Shown: one piece after another, positions 36,956 through 48,684 of the stretch
Numbering within the stretch: the stretch's first letter is position 1
Layout: every line of letters starts with the position of its first letter
Source of the DNA: Mantis religiosa
Taxonomy: Eukaryota > Arthropoda > Insecta > Mantodea > Mantidae
Length of the DNA stretch: 64,000 bases
NCBI GenBank assembly: GCA_030765055.1
Contig: CM060958.1
Span: 6,149,849-6,213,848 of the forward strand
Direction of reading: 5' to 3'
The notes under the pieces: generated by a model
Databases searched by the model: none
The model's input: the letters and a program-made list of their open reading frames with translations, nothing else
Told to the model about the DNA's origin: nothing
Program-made: the position numbers and the translations under genes

Positions 36956-38330
36956 GCGAACATTTCGTAATTCTATATACTAATTATTCACTTATTTCAT
37001 TATTTTGCAACAGTTTGGAGCAAGCGTAATTTATTAGAAGTGGCTTTGTCTCATTTTTGGAAGATTTTGAGATTATTTATCACAACAATTAAATAAAAAT
37101 AAATACGGCAATTTACTTACATTTAAGAACCACATTTGGTATTTATTCATTTCACTTTTCGTTTTTCATCATGACGTACACACACCACTGGGCGTTTTCT
37201 TTTTCTATTTTAGGGAGGGGCAGAAAAAGATCAGGAAATCTTATAAAGGACGAAATATCTAAATTTTGTGTTGAATGTGAAACGGAATTGTTGAGAGAAT
37301 TAATCAGATAACATAGAAATCACATACACATCTTTCATTCTAACCTAAACTTAGCAGTTGAACTTGGCCGTAGATGTAGAGCAATGCGCCACGCTACAGT
37401 CTGTTGTTTTCCCTGACATCTATGGTACAGGTGACTTATAAGTCTCCACAGATCAATATATTTTTATCCCGCCCAGGCCATCTCTAATATTTACCTCATA
37501 TTTCACAACGCCCTCTTGTTGACCTCGTAGAACCGTCGTGCTCTAGAAAACAAAGCTATTTCTTGCGGCTGGCTCCAACTGAACGCTCCCTTACTCTTCT
37601 AGATGGACAATATGTTCCTGCATATCAAAACAGTCAGTATATAAACAATAAGGTCATAGTTTTGTTTTATCTGGCAGCTACTCGTGATGGAAGTACCGCA
37701 TTTCATACAATTCGATATCGAGGTTCACTGCAAATACATATCTGCAGATCCTCCTGTGTAAACAACAAAACTTAAAATATTTTATGTGTACATTCATACG
37801 GTTTCCTGTATCCTCCATTGCTTATTAATGGCTATACAAATGAATCTCTGTTTTTATAATCGCATCTACTTCATGTTGAGATAAATCTTTCCAAAAACAT
37901 TTAGATTGTAGATACAACTAGAGTTGTTGAACGCTGTGTTATTCTAACCTAGAAACTACAAACTTTTATCGTGCAATTGCTAGAAACAGCCGAACGTAGA
38001 CAACACTATAAACGGCTAAAAAGGTTATTTGAAATAAATGTGTTTTAAGAAATATATAAGTTTCCTTTTTTCACTTCATATTTACCAATTACGCAAGACC
38101 GTGTAATATATTACTCTTGTATGAGTAGGAGATTAGAGGTCCCTCCCAGAATTTAATTTGTCATGTAAACATTTCAATATAAACCGTTAGGTCAGATTTT
38201 AAGAAAATAAAAACAATTTTGAATAACTAAACGTAATCACAACTTTTTATACAACTTTTCTTGCGTTTTTATATTGTCCATAAACATGGATGTTTTCCTG
38301 TAACAATCTTTTTAGTTTTTCAGGGGGTCT
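36956..38330. other. non-coding, no feature seen
   Basis: AT-rich; nothing recognised. Confidence 0.5.
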
Positions 38331-38860
38331 GAAAGCATGTATTTTCGAGATATAGCAACATTTCCCATTGGTTTCTGACAGACATAAATGTAAATTCGTT
38401 AATCCTAACTATGTTATCACTCAGTTCTTAACTGGACATGGCAAACTTTCAGCTTACTTATTTCGATTCAAAATGAAATCCACATCTGATTGTATTTGTG
38501 GAAATCATCTTCAAGATGTCCCTCACATTTTATTTGAATGCCCGTTTTTCTGTTTTAAAAGATACAAACTTGAATTATTGCTTCAATCCTTAGCTTACAC
38601 TTTTTAAATACCACTTACACATCTTCTGATGAATTACAAAACTTATCAATATTTCGTGGCTTTCTTGAACAAAGTATTTCTTAAGCTAAATGATTGATCT
38701 TGATGTTTACTGTTTGTCTACCTGATATATTTGGTTATGTTTTGTAATTTTATTATATTCATTTTATAATTTGTAAACTATATTCCTAATATACCTTTGG
38801 GTAAAATAGAAATCATAAAACTGGATAGTAAATAATAAATAAATAAGTAAATAAACATAG
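38331..38860 (+). mobile_element. LINE 3' end with TAAA tail
   Basis: A LINE fragment runs from about 38331 through the 3' end of its last gene and an AT-rich 3' untranslated region. It finishes in AATAAATAAATAAGTAAATA at about 38832-38855, a simple-repeat tail typical of several non-LTR clades. No target duplication was identified with certainty. The 5' end is truncated. Confidence 0.65.
38362..38607 (+). pseudogene. LINE C-terminal Cys/His fragment
   Basis: About 79 codons: FLTGHGKLSAYLFRFKMKST is followed by DCICGNHLQDVPHILFECP, that is CxCG, H and C as in the terminal zinc-finger-like motif of Jockey/R1-type LINE proteins. A short Leu-rich end then a natural-looking stop at 38607 follow. 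Upstream reverse-transcriptase sequence is missing. The coding phase is intact over this stretch. Confidence 0.75.
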
Positions 38861-39035
38861 AAATTTTGGGTAGAATGCAGTGACGTCTTCTACTTGCTAG
38901 ATACAGTAAAGACAAATGGTTCAATAAAACACAAAATTAATATTTAAGCCGTCGATATTCTTCGAAAATACGAAACGAAATACTTGGAGGAATCCCCCTA
39001 CCCTAAACTATTCTTTAATGGAAAAGATTTCTTAT

Positions 39036-39077
<42 letters not shown>

Positions 39078-39532
39078 CCACAAAGTTCAATAAGATATTT
39101 AAGTAACTGCGATGTTTAAATTTTGCAAAGAATGTCTCAAGTTTGTTTTATTCTGTAGGAAGCACATATAATTTTCCAAAAATTCCTAATAATAGACAGT
39201 GCTGAACAGTGCGAATGGAAAAAGGGGGGAATCTCAGAATTTCAAATACGTTTTCATGGCTTCAGCCATTTGAAATGCCTTTCCTGCTATTGGTCTGAAT
39301 TTTTCAGTAATTATACCATTTTTTGAAGTGCCCTAAGCATTTGGCTGGTTCTGGTAACGTCATTCCAAGGATTATCCAATTTTAAAAGTGGCATATAGTG
39401 ACTTACATCTTTAGGATTTTACATTTTTAGTGACACACATTTATCCCAATTAACAAAAAATAAAATAACAGTATTATTTTATTAGAATAATTTGCAAAAA
39501 AGATAAGCGATCTGAAAATTCTGGAAGGTCTG
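38861..39532. other. non-coding, with a poly(T) run of about 40 at 39038-39077
   Basis: The T-run could mark the tail of a minus-strand retroinsertion, but no element body is recognised to its right. Confidence 0.5.
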
Positions 39533-39860
39533 TTTTAAGGTTAACCAAAGCTTAGCATGGCCACAAAACACATCCAGGAATCACAAGGGAAGTTAGAAGG
39601 TGCTCTGACCAGTTTTGAGGTTAAGTGAGGGTTGGTACTACAATGGGACGGTTCCGCAATATACTAGGTAAGTCGTATTTTGCTGTGATTAGTTTTGAGC
39701 TTAAAGAAGGCTTACCCTAAAACCCACAAAACAGAAATGCTTTAAGCATTTTTGAGGTTAAATCAAGTTTGGCTTGACCATAGAACAAATCCCCAAGTAC
39801 CATGAGCAAACGGTTTGTGTTCTGAGTATTTTTGAGGTTAAACACGACGCAGTATCACCA
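39533..39860. repeat. decayed tandem repeat, period about 80 bp
   Basis: TTTTGAGGTTAA-like landmarks at 39533, 39613, 39693, 39750 and 39830 are spaced 80, 80, 57 and 80 bp. Words between them (ACCACAAAACA, ATAGAACAAATCC, CACAAGGGAAG) also recur in diverged form. The 57-bp interval is a unit with an internal deletion. No coding potential; origin unknown. Confidence 0.6.
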
Positions 39861-42800
39861 TAGAGTATGAAAATCTATCATGGAGAAGTAAACATTGTTT
39901 CAGGGGGACTGTTACATATTAAATATTATTATTAACGGCTACACACTTTGTTGTTTTCAATATGTAGGAGTATATTTTCTTTATTTTACTGTTGTGAAGG
40001 CACCCATCTTAATTTTTCATTACAAGAATGTGATAGTCGATTTGATCCAGATAAAAACCTTTTGGTTAACCTATATTTTAGAAGTTCAATTGTTATTTCC
40101 TGTCCTAACATACTAATGACTAAATTTGCATCTCAACAGGAGCATTAGTGGACAGTTCGATTTGATATTTGAATGCTTGCCATATGAAAGCGGTTCTCGA
40201 ACGGGACATGAAAGTTCGGAACTGATGGAGAGGTCGTAACGCAATTCCCAATTGTTTTATCACAATGACGTCGGTGTTGTTGAAAATTAAACTTGTTTAT
40301 GGCGCACGCTCTGCGACCTCATTTTGGTGTGCCGTTAGTTTATAATTGACGTACACTTCGGAAGCCCTCTTATAGATAAAGCCGGTCGTTCCAGCTAATG
40401 ACTTAAGCAGGGACTGAGTAAATGTGTACCCTCTGATTGAACCGAAGGGGAACCACGCCCCAAAATGTAACTAGCTTCAGTATAAATTTGTTCACCAAAC
40501 TTAAAGTGTCATGTTATACTTTAAAGGGTTCCGGTTGCTCAAATTACTCGTGTTCACAAGTTACAATGAATTTAAATGACATATTTATCTTACGTAGTCA
40601 CATTAGAAGTTATCAGTTTAACTTGAGCGAATTAATGTTAATAAAGCTAGTTACTTAGAAAGGTTGCTGTTATTAACATTATTGCATGGATAAAATATAG
40701 CAGATTATATAAATAATAATTACTTTCTTATATTTCTCGTTTAAGATCAAGTCAACATTATGTTTGTTGTCTACGGTTGCCAGATTTCCAAGGGGAACAT
40801 TTTTTAAACCAAGAAAGATAAATTGGCAAACACATTATGCTGAATACATTAACATTGAATTATGAACATCATTCATTAACCATCCAACTGCTCTTCAATC
40901 TGACAGGCTACATTTCATTGTATTTCATTGAACTTTTGGCATTTTTAATAACTCCACATCAAATTTTTAAAATTATAAAATTTTAAAGAGGATTTATTCT
41001 CATAGTTCACTGTCACCTGGAGCTCTGCCTTGATTAAATGTGTTGAGCACCTATTTCTTGTGTCAGTCTACTTAGTTTTCATGAATGAAAAGATTGGCTC
41101 TACAAAAGCATTTGAACCAGGTTTGCTAAAGAAAAATCCTACCACTTTAGAAATATTTGACACAGAATTGTCATGTCCGGGTACTAATGAAAAGAATTCA
41201 AGCCAGTTTGCTACATAATCACCATCTTTATTCGCACTGCTGCAGAGATAATCTCGATGACTGCTGAACTCCTCGTACAGGTCATCAATGGAAATATGTT
41301 CTCGTCTATGGCTTTTTCAAAATCTTCGAACTTAATCCCTTCCTGTAAAGAAAATGCTGTAAGGGATGCATAGGGATTGTCATTTGTCACATCATATCTT
41401 TGCTGTTAGTACTGAAGTATATTACTATAAAGGCTGTTCAGGTCTGCAATCTTTAGTGGCATAGACAATCCATGAATGACTTATTTTGCAACAACATAGA
41501 GTAAAAGGGTAACGGAAGTAGAACCGAAAGGAACTGACAAAATCAGAGAGACATTAAATTCGCTTATTATCGCTGGTAGAAACGTGCTTCTCTGCTGCTA
41601 CATGGCGGCATACAGTTTATCTAAGTTGATTTAGAAGGCACTTTTGTTGCCAACATTCGCGAAATGAAACAAAACAAAGTGGCGTTTTCCAAAGATTACG
41701 TAAACTTTATGAGAATATTTAAGTCATTATACATAATTCAATAATACGCAGTAGGCAAATAAAAACGGAGAATTGCATACTCCGGGTAAATAATAAACGA
41801 AGGAAAAGAATTTGGGAGAAATAGCATCTGGCAATCCTATTGCTGTCTGATCAGGGTAGCTAACTCAACAATTGACGTTAGGAATACTAAAAGTGTTACC
41901 AATAGTAGAAATGACAAAATACTTAACCTAAAAATTATCTTAGCAGAACACAGTAAAGATACATTAGTTTAAACAATCTGACAATGTTTTATATGCTAAT
42001 TAAAAACATCATTTTCAAACTTGAAAGTGAAGTGAATGCTGAGGTAGTACGTTTTCGTAATTTCTTCGGCTGATGTAGTTTGTTAGTCACGGAATACGGA
42101 TAATATAGACGTTCGGCAACAATGTAAATGTTTCTGTGATTGGTCGATTTACGAAGCATTATAAAACGCGTGGTGCGTAAATGAAATAGTCTCGAATAAT
42201 AATTACGGCATTAAACATATTTTCATAATTTTATGCACCTAGCCTTCTAAAAATAGATGTAATTTTTAAATAATGAACATATAATCTATAGAGAAGTGTC
42301 ACTTACAATGAATATTTGGAATGTTAATGTGAACTTAAATACCTACTATCGTTTAGTTTTATATAATTTATTTTTATTTTTCTATGCAGTTATGATAGCC
42401 GAGATCAACTTCTGCAGAAATTACTTTATTAGCAATTCATGTAGGTGTCAAATGTTTAAAAGCGGGTCCCTATGTGCTGGCTTTGAAATTTCATACTCTG
42501 CTGACATCGCTAGAAACAACTGAACAGTCACCATTTCTAAAGAATAGACGATTTTTGCAAAATACAAAGAAGTGATGACGAATAACTCGGAAACAGCGGA
42601 TGCTACGCAATTGTGGGGAATAAATTGGATCTTCCAATGTGAGATATTTTGGTATTGTCTCTTAGCTTACGGTTTATCATTGTTAACAAAATTATACAAG
42701 ATCCGTTCAGAATGAAGATGCCTTTATAAATATTTTAAACAAATGGTGTGCTAGTCATTTTTTCGAGAAAATAAAAAATATTTCCATGCAAGAGACATTT

Positions 42801-44778
42801 TGGGGCGGGGATTTGTTTATATCTTCATGCTGCATTTTTGTTGGATGATGAACTTAAATTAAAGTTTGTCATTTAAAAGGCGTGTAGTTTTTAAACATTT
42901 TCGTCCATATATCACACTCAAAAACAGGTTTATTTATTATTCTGTAAGCTTAAACAATTTATATCCAGTGGTATTTCTATATAAATTTTTTGGATGTAAT
43001 ACAACACTACTTTTAGGTAAGTAGGGGAAGTGTAGGTTAAAATACATATAAATAAATATGAAACTGATATAAATTTGCACTTAATGATGAACTGGAACGT
43101 GATTTTTGTACAAACACCGTATTCATTGGTAAATATGTTAACCACGCCCGTATTTTCCAAACTTTTCATTAACCATCCTGTTTACTTTTGCAGTATCGGC
43201 TAAGATGACTTATGCAATAAACAGAATCTGGATTTACTATAGCTCATGAATGCATCACTTGATATTTGTGACAGAAATAACGAACAGATAACGGTAAATT
43301 CAGCAATACCAGTGATTTGTAACTATAGTTACGTTTTTAGAGGCTAAAGGAGACTATGATGTAGAGGGCTGGCAGTGTAATCGCTTTTTGCCCCGTTTCG
43401 CCACGAAATATATCATGTAATGTCACTTGTTCAGGAAATTACCATATTGTGGCTGTGTTACTATGGAAACAGATAACAACACACTGTCGCTTCGCGTCCT
43501 CAAATGGCGTGGCAAAGATTAATGGCATTGTGCATTTTATTGGTGATCCAAAAACTAAACAATGTGATTGCTTTCCGAAGTTGTAGACGCTGTAAAGGGC
43601 TGCCAACGTCTGCAGTAGCACTCGCTCTTCTGGAATTAATTTCCAGTAGCAGAGAAAGAGAAAGTTTGAGAGAATTCAGCACTTCTTGTAATTTGTAGCG
43701 AGTTAAGGCGGAAGAATTGGCCAAGAGAGCTTTTCAAATGCTTTAAAAAGTAATTTCTTGAATGCTTATTGTCTTCCAAGGAAAGAAGCCGGCTTCAGAA
43801 TTTCCTGGGCAACATTTTTCAAAGTACAGAGTGCTGTTAGTGGAATTTCCCTAACGTGAACATAAAATAAATCCAGAAGTTAGATGGATATTTTTTTCTT
43901 CCAACTCCATTTTCGCATACTGAAAATATTTGAAACATAAAACTTTATGTGTTTCCCATTTCACAATTTTGTTAGACTTTTCTTCAATTTTGAAAACACG
44001 TGATTTGTGTATAACAATCTTCTCGCTGGAGAATGTTTCCTTGTTTTTTTATCTTCTGAAAATCGTTCTGAGATATATGCAACATTATTGTCTTCAGTAG
44101 TCGCTTTATTATGGACATTTTCCTTAATGTCGTTTAACTAGTAAAGTATAATTTGCAGGAAAAGTGTAGATCTACTTAAATAAATTTCATTTCATTGTTA
44201 TTTTAGCAAAGTTCAAAATATTTGTGACGTTTGATTTGAAATTTCTAAAGCCTCAAAAACATTTTTGAAGAGTTGATCACATTAGTCGTTTGTTTCAAAC
44301 GTGGCTTACCAAAGATGGGTTATAAATCCATATTTTAACTGTCGCTTCAACCTATTATAACTTCATTTGTATACATTTACAACGAAAGGAAACACAAATT
44401 CACACTTTTGTGACTTAAATTAATTAGATTGAAAAAATAAGTGTTGAAATTAGCGTACGTGGTGCAAATAGATTAACAAGAACGTTGGTGCAATATTGAG
44501 ATCACAAGGGACAAAACATTATAACTTTGGCTACAGAACGTCACTTCGCCGGTCGTGGTCATAATGAATATTTTTATAATTTGTGAATAAGAAGCAAGTT
44601 TACTGCAAGCCAGGTATCCAGTAAGCCAAAATACCTAGGTGATGAGCTACAGGCATTTATAATGGAGTAAGGTGCTCAAGATATAAGCAATAACTTTACC
44701 TGGAGTTGTCATTGTCACGGGATTGTGTTACCTCTTAAGCTACAAGGTCTGTGTAGCACCTGATGTTCCGGTTCGTTA
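39861..44778. other. long AT-rich stretch without recognised features
   Basis: About 5 kb with only short open frames, none with a recognisable domain. A less AT-rich patch at 43490-43690 is open in several frames but looks like no known protein. Confidence 0.5.
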
Positions 44779-44835
44779 TACGAGGGCTGCTCAATAAAGA
44801 ATGATCACAATTTTTTTTCTGACAACGTACCTTTA

Positions 44836-45101
44836 AATCCAAGCCCGCCCACTCCCTCGCTCCGTCCGCCAGCCGGTCCAATCAGCGGAGGTCACTAACA
44901 GTATAAATACTGCAGCCCAGACAGTCAACACTTCAGACGCTACGCTAACTTCTCCGAGGAGACTACGACCACGCCACTGAAGATGTCCGCCGCAGTTGCG
45001 GACGAAACGTCTGGTAACTACAAATCCAGCAGACCACGGCATAACAGCCCGGAAATAACTTCCAGTTATATTGACTCCGGCCGTGAAAGCCTACGCTCTC
45101 T
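44836..45101 (+). mobile_element. short insertion with TATA box and hammerhead-like core (Penelope-type candidate)
   Basis: The insertion breaks mariner A sequence and is flanked by a perfect 12-bp duplication, AACGTACCTTTA at 44824-44835 and 45102-45113; the empty site is visible in the 50 kb copy. It is GC-rich. A TATAAATA box at 44902-44909 is followed by a TCAAC initiator-like site about 25 bp later and then the hammerhead-like sequence. The 3' part has CAGCCCGGAAATAAC and CCGGCCGTGAAAGCCTACG. From memory these words resemble sequence accompanying Penelope-like elements in other animals. I infer a solo terminal unit or short non-autonomous derivative. Confidence 0.65.
44973..45015 (+). 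ncRNA. hammerhead ribozyme-like motif with minimal stem III
   Basis: In order: GCCA (stem I 5'), CTGAAGA at 44977-44983 (fits CUGANGA), a U, then stem II GTCCGC/GCGGAC at 44985-44990 and 44998-45003 around a 7-nt loop. Next come GAAA at 45004-45007, C, GTC at 45009-45011 (expected cleavage after C45011), and TGGT pairing back to GCCA. Stem III is reduced to a single C-G step. Such diminished variants are reported from Penelope-like elements and act as dimers. The extra U between CUGANGA and stem II departs from the textbook core and may reduce activity. Confidence 0.6.
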
Positions 45102-45119
45102 AACGTACCTTTACTCATC

Positions 45120-45779
45120 CTCATAATTTTGATGGTCCTTCTCAAAATAGTCTCCCCTGAATGCGACGCACTTGTGCCAGCGTTTCTACCAGTCTTTAAA
45201 GACATGCTGGAAACCATTTTCTGAGAGATTCTTCAAAATCGCCTCCGCAGCCTTCACCACTGCTTCTGATGATGAATAATGCCTCCCACGAAGGTTTTTC
45301 TTCAAGTTAGGGAATAGAAAAAAGTTACATGGAGCTAAATCCGGACTATAGGGAGGGTGAGGGATGTACTTCACGTTGATTTTTGCAAGATATTCAGCAA
45401 CAACATTGGCAATATGCGGCCGCGCATTATCGTGGTGCAGCATCCACCTGCTTCACGGAAATGTGGTCTTTTGCGCCTGATATGGACTTGCAATGTTTTC
45501 AGGACATCCCTGTAGTATTGTCCAGTTACTGATGTGTGTGCAGGTACAACACGCTGATAAACCATTCCATGAATATCAAAGAATGAGATGAGCGTAACAT
45601 TCGCAGCAGAAGTAACCAATTTTGCTTTTTGGGGGGTTGGTGATGAAGGAGATTTCCACACTGAGCTTTGCTGTTTGCTCTCAGTATAAAAATAATGCAG
45701 TCAAGTTTCATCAGCAGTGATTACGTTTGATACAAACACCGGATCTTCCTCTAACATCAACTTTAACTGCATGTTACCT
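45120..45779 (-). pseudogene. mariner A transposase, N-terminus deleted, Asp to Asn
   Basis: The minus strand runs from MQLKLMLEEDPVFVSNVIT through a DET*LH first-Asp motif broken by a stop. It continues with SSVWKSPSSPT and VISFFDIHGMVYQ-like sequence, then after a frame change LHHDNARPHIANVVAEYLAK and HPPYSPDLAPCNFFLFPNLK. The third catalytic residue is Asn here (APCN), whereas the 50 kb copy has Asp. Spacing between the second and third catalytic positions is 34. The DNA-binding domains are missing by deletion. Confidence 0.85.
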
Positions 45780-45966
45780 CCATTATAGCGGTAGGCGATA
45801 CTGAACATGTCTGAACTTGCCTGCTTCTCACAGTCGGGAACCAGGAGTATCAAACATGAAACTACTACGGCGTGTTTGTGTCACATTAAGCTAACAGAAT
45901 AAATTAAGATTGAATTTTAATGTGAAAAATTATGTCCGTAAAAAATTCTTTATTGAACAGCCCTCG

Positions 45967-46951
45967 TACCATATAAAAATTACTTTTCTGTATAAAAATT
46001 CACTGAAATTAAAGAAAAGGTGTTATGTACAATAAGTGAAGTTAAATCAATTTCTGTTTCACGAACTATCTGAAAAGTCACGCAGTTGAAGTGACGGCTG
46101 AATACACCGGTCCGCGATGACCCCGGAGTGTAGAAGTGGAATCCTCTGTAAATAGACGACAGTTCGGCGGTTTAAACCTAAAAGCCGAACACCAAACTGA
46201 AGGTGTGTGTGACGTCACTTCCTGTGGGATAAGGAACGACATCAAAGACGTAACAGCCAATATTGCTTCTTCAGAGATTTAGCCTTTTAGTTCGACTTGA
46301 AAGACACCAGGGGAAAGGAGGAGCTTTGTAGCCTACTTCCTGACTCCTGGACTGGAACTAACGTTACGTTATTTCATTTGGCGTTAGTGTTTTTATAGAT
46401 TTAGCTCATGGTGTTCATGCGTGAGTAAGCAAGTTTAGCACTTTCCCTGGATACGACACAAAGTCCTTCTACACCAAGCTACTTTTTACATTGGTCGTAT
46501 TTCGAAAATGTTGATATTATCAAAAGGGCTCTGACGATTTTTATTTACCTACCATATCTGTAAAATATTTTCATTACAAATGAAATTATACACCGAATTT
46601 TCTGAGAATCTCCTCTGAAGTCTCCTTCGTTCTGGACGACTTTTGTGTAAACGTAATCTCCAAGAAGGAAAAATGTAACATCATAGAAAATTTAGATATT
46701 GTTAAAGCACACAATTTATGTCTAAGATACCTACCAGGAGCCCAACTGCTCCGTCTGTCACGTAAGCAGATATCCATTCCTGCGTTAAAACAGTTGCAGA
46801 ACGAGAGCAGGCAGTTCCAGTTAAACTCACGAGAGTAGTGGGAACTGCCTCTTCTCCTTCGGAGCAGAAGCAAGTAAATCCTATGCTATTACATGGGCAG
46901 TGTCTTGTTATTTTTTGATTTCTCAAAAATAGCTTAGTCGCCTTGTTTAAA
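45967..46951. other. non-coding, no confident feature
   Basis: A TGACGTCA palindrome near 46209 and a less AT-rich patch at 46080-46330; no gene recognised. Confidence 0.45.
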
Positions 46952-47178
46952 ATACTGTCGCGACTGGCGGCCACGCGCATAAAAGACAGTTTGGCGCGGA
47001 GAGATAAAGGACGGATAACGTAGCACGGAGATAGAGAGCTTTCTGAAACAGATAAAGATAGCGCGGAGATAAAGGCATGCCGATACAGATAAAGATAGGT
47101 GTCTGGAACGTTCGTCTTTTGTCTGGTGCCATCTTACACAACGTTCGATTATCTTGTGGGACCATGAAGAGGTATATA

Positions 47179-48226
47179 CGAGGCGTGTGCGTAAAATAAA
47201 GTCTCAAGGCGCTGGAGCTGTGAGGAACGCAATTACGCGAGATCCGACAACACTGGCGTGTAGCTTGGTTTCACCCCTCCAAATACCCGCCACAACGAAC
47301 CCGTTGCAACCATTAGTCTTGACTGGGCAGCCGTTTGCGGTGGAGCTTCCTATCACTTCCGCCGCCAAGTGCGAGCTGCGTGCAGTGATCCGTTTTTTGA
47401 TTGTCAAGGGTACTACCCCCACTGAAATTCATCGTCAGTTATGCGAAGTCTATGGGCCAAAGTGTATGGACGTCAAAAACGTGCGGAAGTGGGTCAGAGA
47501 GTTCAAAGACGGACGTACAGACGTCCATGACGAACAACGTTCTGGTCGGCCATCGGTTTCAGCCGAAACAATTGCAAAAATGGAGCAAGAAATGCTTAAA
47601 GATCGGCGTGTGACAGTTCCCGAGCTGTGCGAACTTATCCCTGAAGTCAGTAAGACTACGACTGACAAGATTTTGACCGAACATTTGCATTATCGCAAGG
47701 TGTGTGTGAGGTGGGTCCCCAAAATGCTCACCGAAGACTATAAGCGGCAAGGTGCTGAAGCGGCCCATCGATTCCTGGAGCTCTATGCAGAGCAGGGCCA
47801 GGAATCGTTGGATTCAGTTGCTGACGAAGGGAGTGATTTTTTATCACAACAATGCTCGTCCCCATACTAAACATGCAACGGCTGATCTCCTGACCCAGTT
47901 CTGATGGGACATCCTCACCCATCCCCCCTACAGTCGAGACTTAGCACCTAGTGATTATCATCTGTTTCCTGAGTTGAAGTCACACCTGGGTGGAACATAT
48001 TTCCAGACCGACAAGGTTGAGCGCTGTCTGCAACTTGGCGGGAGAGTGCTATGACAAGGGTATACAAAAACTGCCACAGCGCATGCAAAAGTACATCGAT
48101 CACAATGGTGATTACGTTGAAAAATAGCTGTAAGTACCGCCTTTCTATCATTGTAACATTCATTTACAATAAACATGTTTTCTATATTAAATACAATTGG
48201 AGACCTTATTTTGCATACACGCCTTG
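47179..48226 (+). mobile_element. mariner family F, internally deleted, 1048 bp
   Basis: Ends CGAGGCGTGTGCGTAAAATA and (reverse strand) CAAGGCGTGTATGCAAAATA. The left flank reads GGTATATA and the right flank TCAAAAGG, so the target TA lay within a TATA-type sequence of the host LTR. It is about 250 bp shorter than a full mariner because of a deletion within the catalytic domain. Confidence 0.9.
47371..48127 (+). pseudogene. mariner F transposase with deleted catalytic centre
   Basis: The long N-terminal part is intact: CELRAVIRFLIVKGTTPTEI (first helix-turn-helix), MDVKNVRKWVREFKDGRTDV, the SGRPSVSAE linker and VPELCELIPEVSKTTTDKIL (second domain). KVCVRWVPKMLTEDYKRQG then leads into the catalytic domain. 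After RFLELYAEQGQESLDSV a deletion removes the DETW motif and joins to the NNARPHTKHAT region, out of frame. The third Asp is kept in HPPYSRDLAPSDYHLFPELK. The open frame continues upstream to 47154, but that part is terminal and untranslated sequence. Confidence 0.85.
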
Positions 48227-48464
48227 TCAAAAGGAACCGCGATTGCCAGTTTGTCAGAGTCGAAATGGAACTTGATAATAGTGCAGCTGTATTTTGATCA
48301 TTTTGTTTGTGGGTGTGGCAGACGAACTGGAAGATTGTAGTTGTGTATATGACGTAATTCTGCTACTGTAAGGATTGACCAAACTGTATTTCTACGGAAA
48401 TAAAGAACATTTTGAATTTCTGCAATTAGACTTTTAATTCTACGAACCCACAGAGTCACAATAC

Positions 48465-48684
48465 TGTACATTTAAGTTGAACGGCTTACAAAATTATATC
48501 TTTCGGTTTCCTCATTTAACTTTTGAATTTCTCTTCATTCTAAATTAAGATTGTGATATGCTGTGTAACTGCAAACTATACAGCATAGACAAAGAATTTA
48601 ATACAGGAAACTGTGGGTTTTTTATATATGAAATTCATTTAATTTTGGTCGTGAAATCTGTCATTTGTTTGCTATTTCATTATA
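48465..48684. other. short AT-rich spacer
   Basis: Nothing recognised. Confidence 0.4.

Larger units (their letters stand above)
44781..45966 (-). mobile_element. mariner family A, internally deleted, with nested insertion
   Basis: Ends CGAGGGCTGCTCAATAAAGA and (reverse strand) CGAGGGCTGTTCAATAAAGA, each next to TA (44779-44780 and 45967-45968). Removing the 278-bp nested insertion leaves about 908 bp, close to the 914 bp of the 50 kb copy. Both lack the same N-terminal coding block. It is non-autonomous and was presumably moved by enzyme from a full-length relative such as that at 52.8 kb. Confidence 0.92.
46956..48460 (+). mobile_element. solo LTR split by mariner F
   Basis: It starts TGTCGCGACTGG and ends CACAGAGTCACA, flanked by a perfect 4-bp duplication ATAC (46952-46955 and 48461-48464). 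The right part is closely similar to the LTR at 34.4 kb (GGGTGTGGCAGACGAACTGG), with an AATAAAG poly(A) signal at 48399-48405. Without the mariner (47179-48226) the LTR is about 455 bp. The left part contains a partly repeated CAGATAAAGATAGCGCGGAG motif, present once at 34.5 kb. Confidence 0.85.
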
